This document shows, piece after piece, positions 14,345 through 15,503 of a stretch of DNA of 15,503 nt. Positions within the stretch are counted from its first letter, which is position 1; the number at the start of each line of letters is the position of its first letter. Below the pieces are notes generated by a model. That model was not told the DNA's origin, searched no databases, and saw nothing but the letters and a program-made list of their open reading frames with translations. The position numbers and the translations under genes are program-made. Source of the DNA: Candidatus Dormiibacterota bacterium (lineage in GTDB: Bacteria > Chloroflexota > Dormibacteria > Aeolococcales > Bog-877); assembly GCA_030038765.1 (NCBI GenBank), contig JASHRA010000011.1, positions 1-15,503 of the forward strand, given 5' to 3'.

Positions 14345-14364
14345 AACCTCAGCGCGTCGCGGCG

Positions 14365-15417
14365 GTGAGCGCGGGCGCGGCCCGCTTCCTAGCCGCCGTC
14401 CACCGTCAACCGGCTGATTCAACTCCGGTCTGGTTCATGCGGCAAGCGGGGCGCTGCCTGCCGCGCTACCGCGAACTGCGCCGGCGGTTCGGCTTCCTGG
14501 AGCTGGCCCGGACCCCGGAGCTGGCGGCGGAGGTCACCTGCCTGCCGGTCGAGCTCCTCGGCGTGGACGCGGCGGTGATCTTCGCGGACATCACCCTGCC
14601 CCTGATCGGCATGGGGGTGGAGTTCGAGATCGAGGAGGGGGCGGGGCCGGTGGTGACCGACCCCCTGCGCAGCGAGGGCCAGGTGGCCCGTCTGGCAGTG
14701 GTCGAGGCGGAGGCGGCGACCCCGTACCTGTTCGAGTCGATCCGGCTGAGCCGGGAGCGGCTGGGCCGGAGCGCCGCCCTGGTGGGTTTCGCGGCCGCGC
14801 CCTTCACGCTGGCCTGCTACCTGGTCGAGGGACGTGCCACCCGGGACTACCCGCGGGTGCGGGCCATGATCCACTCGGAACCCCGGCTCTGGCACCGGCT
14901 CATGGGCACGCTGACAGAGGTGCTCGGCCGGCACCTCGAGGCGCAGGTGGGTGCCGGAGCCCAGGTCGTCCAGCTCTTTGACAGCTGGGTGGGGGTCCTG
15001 GACCGCGCCTCCTTCCTGGCCGACGTCGCTCCCCACCTCACGGCCCTGGTGGCCCGCCTGCACAGCCGAGCGCCGGTGATCTACTTCTCCACCGGCTCCA
15101 GCCACCTGCTCGACCTGGCCGCGGCCACCGGGCCGGACGGCCTGGGCGTGGACTGGCGACTGCCACTGGACCGGGCCTGGGACCTCGTCGGCCGTGACCA
15201 CTTCATCCAGGGCAATCTCGACCCCGCCCTTCTCCTCTGTCCCTGGGAGGAGCTGGCCCGCGGTGCCCGCGAGGTCCTGGCCCGCGCTGGCGGCGCGCCG
15301 GGCCACGTCTTCAACCTCGGACACGGCGTGCTCCCGGAGACCGACTCCGCCGAGCTGCGCCGGCTGGTGGACCTGGTCCACGAGGCCTCCGCCCGATCCG
15401 CGACCGCCCCGCCCTGA
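14365..15417 (+). CDS. hemE: Uroporphyrinogen decarboxylase
   Basis: This gene encodes 350 aa, full length for the family. The enzyme removes four acetate carboxyl groups from uroporphyrinogen III to give coproporphyrinogen III in heme synthesis, in the cytoplasm. The substrate-binding signature PVWFMRQAGR is at 21-30, and the essential Asp is at 75 in VIFADI. The second signature GFAAAPFTLACYLVEG (141-156) includes Tyr152. FDSW (205-208), QGNLDP (282-287) and NLGHGV (317-322, His320) complete the active-site set. Residue 31, usually Tyr after MRQAGR, is Cys here. The GTG start at 14365 gives the normal N-terminus (RFLAAVHRQPADSTPVW), although no Shine-Dalgarno sequence or clear -10 box is visible in the 35-nt gap to the divergent UbiA gene. 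Confidence 0.96.
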   Translation: MSAGAARFLAAVHRQPADSTPVWFMRQAGRCLPRYRELRRRFGFLELARTPELAAEVTCLPVELLGVDAAVIFADITLPLIGMGVEFEIEEGAGPVVTDPLRSEGQVARLAVVEAEAATPYLFESIRLSRERLGRSAALVGFAAAPFTLACYLVEGRATRDYPRVRAMIHSEPRLWHRLMGTLTEVLGRHLEAQVGAGAQVVQLFDSWVGVLDRASFLADVAPHLTALVARLHSRAPVIYFSTGSSHLLDLAAATGPDGLGVDWRLPLDRAWDLVGRDHFIQGNLDPALLLCPWEELARGAREVLARAGGAPGHVFNLGHGVLPETDSAELRRLVDLVHEASARSATAPP

Positions 15418-15425
15418 AGCGGGGC
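15406..15425 (+). terminator. Hairpin across the hemE stop codon
   Basis: GCCCCGC (15406-15412) and GCGGGGC (15419-15425) form a perfect 7-bp stem with a CCTGAA loop that contains the TGA stop. No T-run follows. It resembles the hairpin at 12873-12892, where a stop codon also sits in the loop. It may be a U-less terminator, an attenuating structure or a stabiliser. Confidence 0.4.
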
Positions 15426-15455
15426 ACGCAGCTGCCGGCGGCCTCGGGGGCGCAG

Positions 15456-15503
15456 ATGGAGGGAGCGTCCCCCGGCAGACGTCGTCACCGACCGTCCGGC
15501 ACC
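15456..15503 (+). CDS. Possible start of a further gene, cut by the window edge
   Basis: An ATG at 15456, with a run of G (15446-15450) about 5 nt upstream as a possible ribosome site, opens a frame of 16 codons that runs to the end of the window (MEGASPGRRRHRPSGT). A basic, flexible lead of this kind could precede another heme-pathway enzyme, as often follows hemE, but 16 residues cannot show it. Confidence 0.25.
   Translation, partial: MEGASPGRRRHRPSGT

Noticed and set aside
1..15503. CRISPR arrays, tRNA or rRNA genes and riboswitches
   Set aside because: No spaced direct repeats, cloverleaf-like segments or known RNA motifs were seen. Most of the sequence is coding.

Overview
The window is very GC-rich, tightly packed bacterial DNA with no rRNA, tRNA, CRISPR array, insertion sequence, integrase or recombinase that I can see. 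The cell-wall and secretion genes (a class A penicillin-binding protein, a PrgI-type secretion component and a CHAP wall hydrolase) fit a single-membrane, high-GC lineage such as Dormibacterota, Chloroflexota or Actinomycetota. This placement is inference. Several starts have no Shine-Dalgarno sequence. Three instead have a TAnnnT hexamer 6-7 nt before the start codon, the arrangement expected of leaderless mRNAs.

Left flank (1-4943): the 3' end of a membrane protein (possibly PlsY); a class II fumarase (fumC) whose putative -10 box overlaps the upstream gene's stop; a convergent small membrane-anchored protein; a class A penicillin-binding protein with a Ser/Pro-rich tail; and a convergent stand-alone response regulator whose stop shares the tetranucleotide CTAG with the PBP stop.

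Centre (5097-12573): a one-direction cluster that reads as a compact type IV secretion system. In order it has a VirD4/TraG coupling ATPase, a small two-helix VirB2/Maff2-like protein, a VirB6/TrbL-like polytopic membrane protein, a PrgI (VirB3-like) protein, a VirB4 ATPase and a secreted CHAP peptidoglycan hydrolase. The last three genes are coupled by 4-nt overlaps or 1-nt spacing. The gene order resembles the mating-pair module of conjugative elements from Gram-positive bacteria. No relaxase, VirB8/TcpC-type gene, replication gene or integration gene lies inside it, and both flanks are housekeeping genes. A chromosomally fixed export or DNA-transfer machine is therefore possible.

Right flank (12595-15503): a small helical hypothetical gene; on the minus strand a UbiA-family prenyltransferase followed with zero spacing by a two-helix PH-like membrane protein; and divergently hemE (uroporphyrinogen decarboxylase), followed by what may be the first codons of another gene. 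No stretch longer than 300 bases is without a gene. The longest gap is the 170-base divergent region before the PBP gene.
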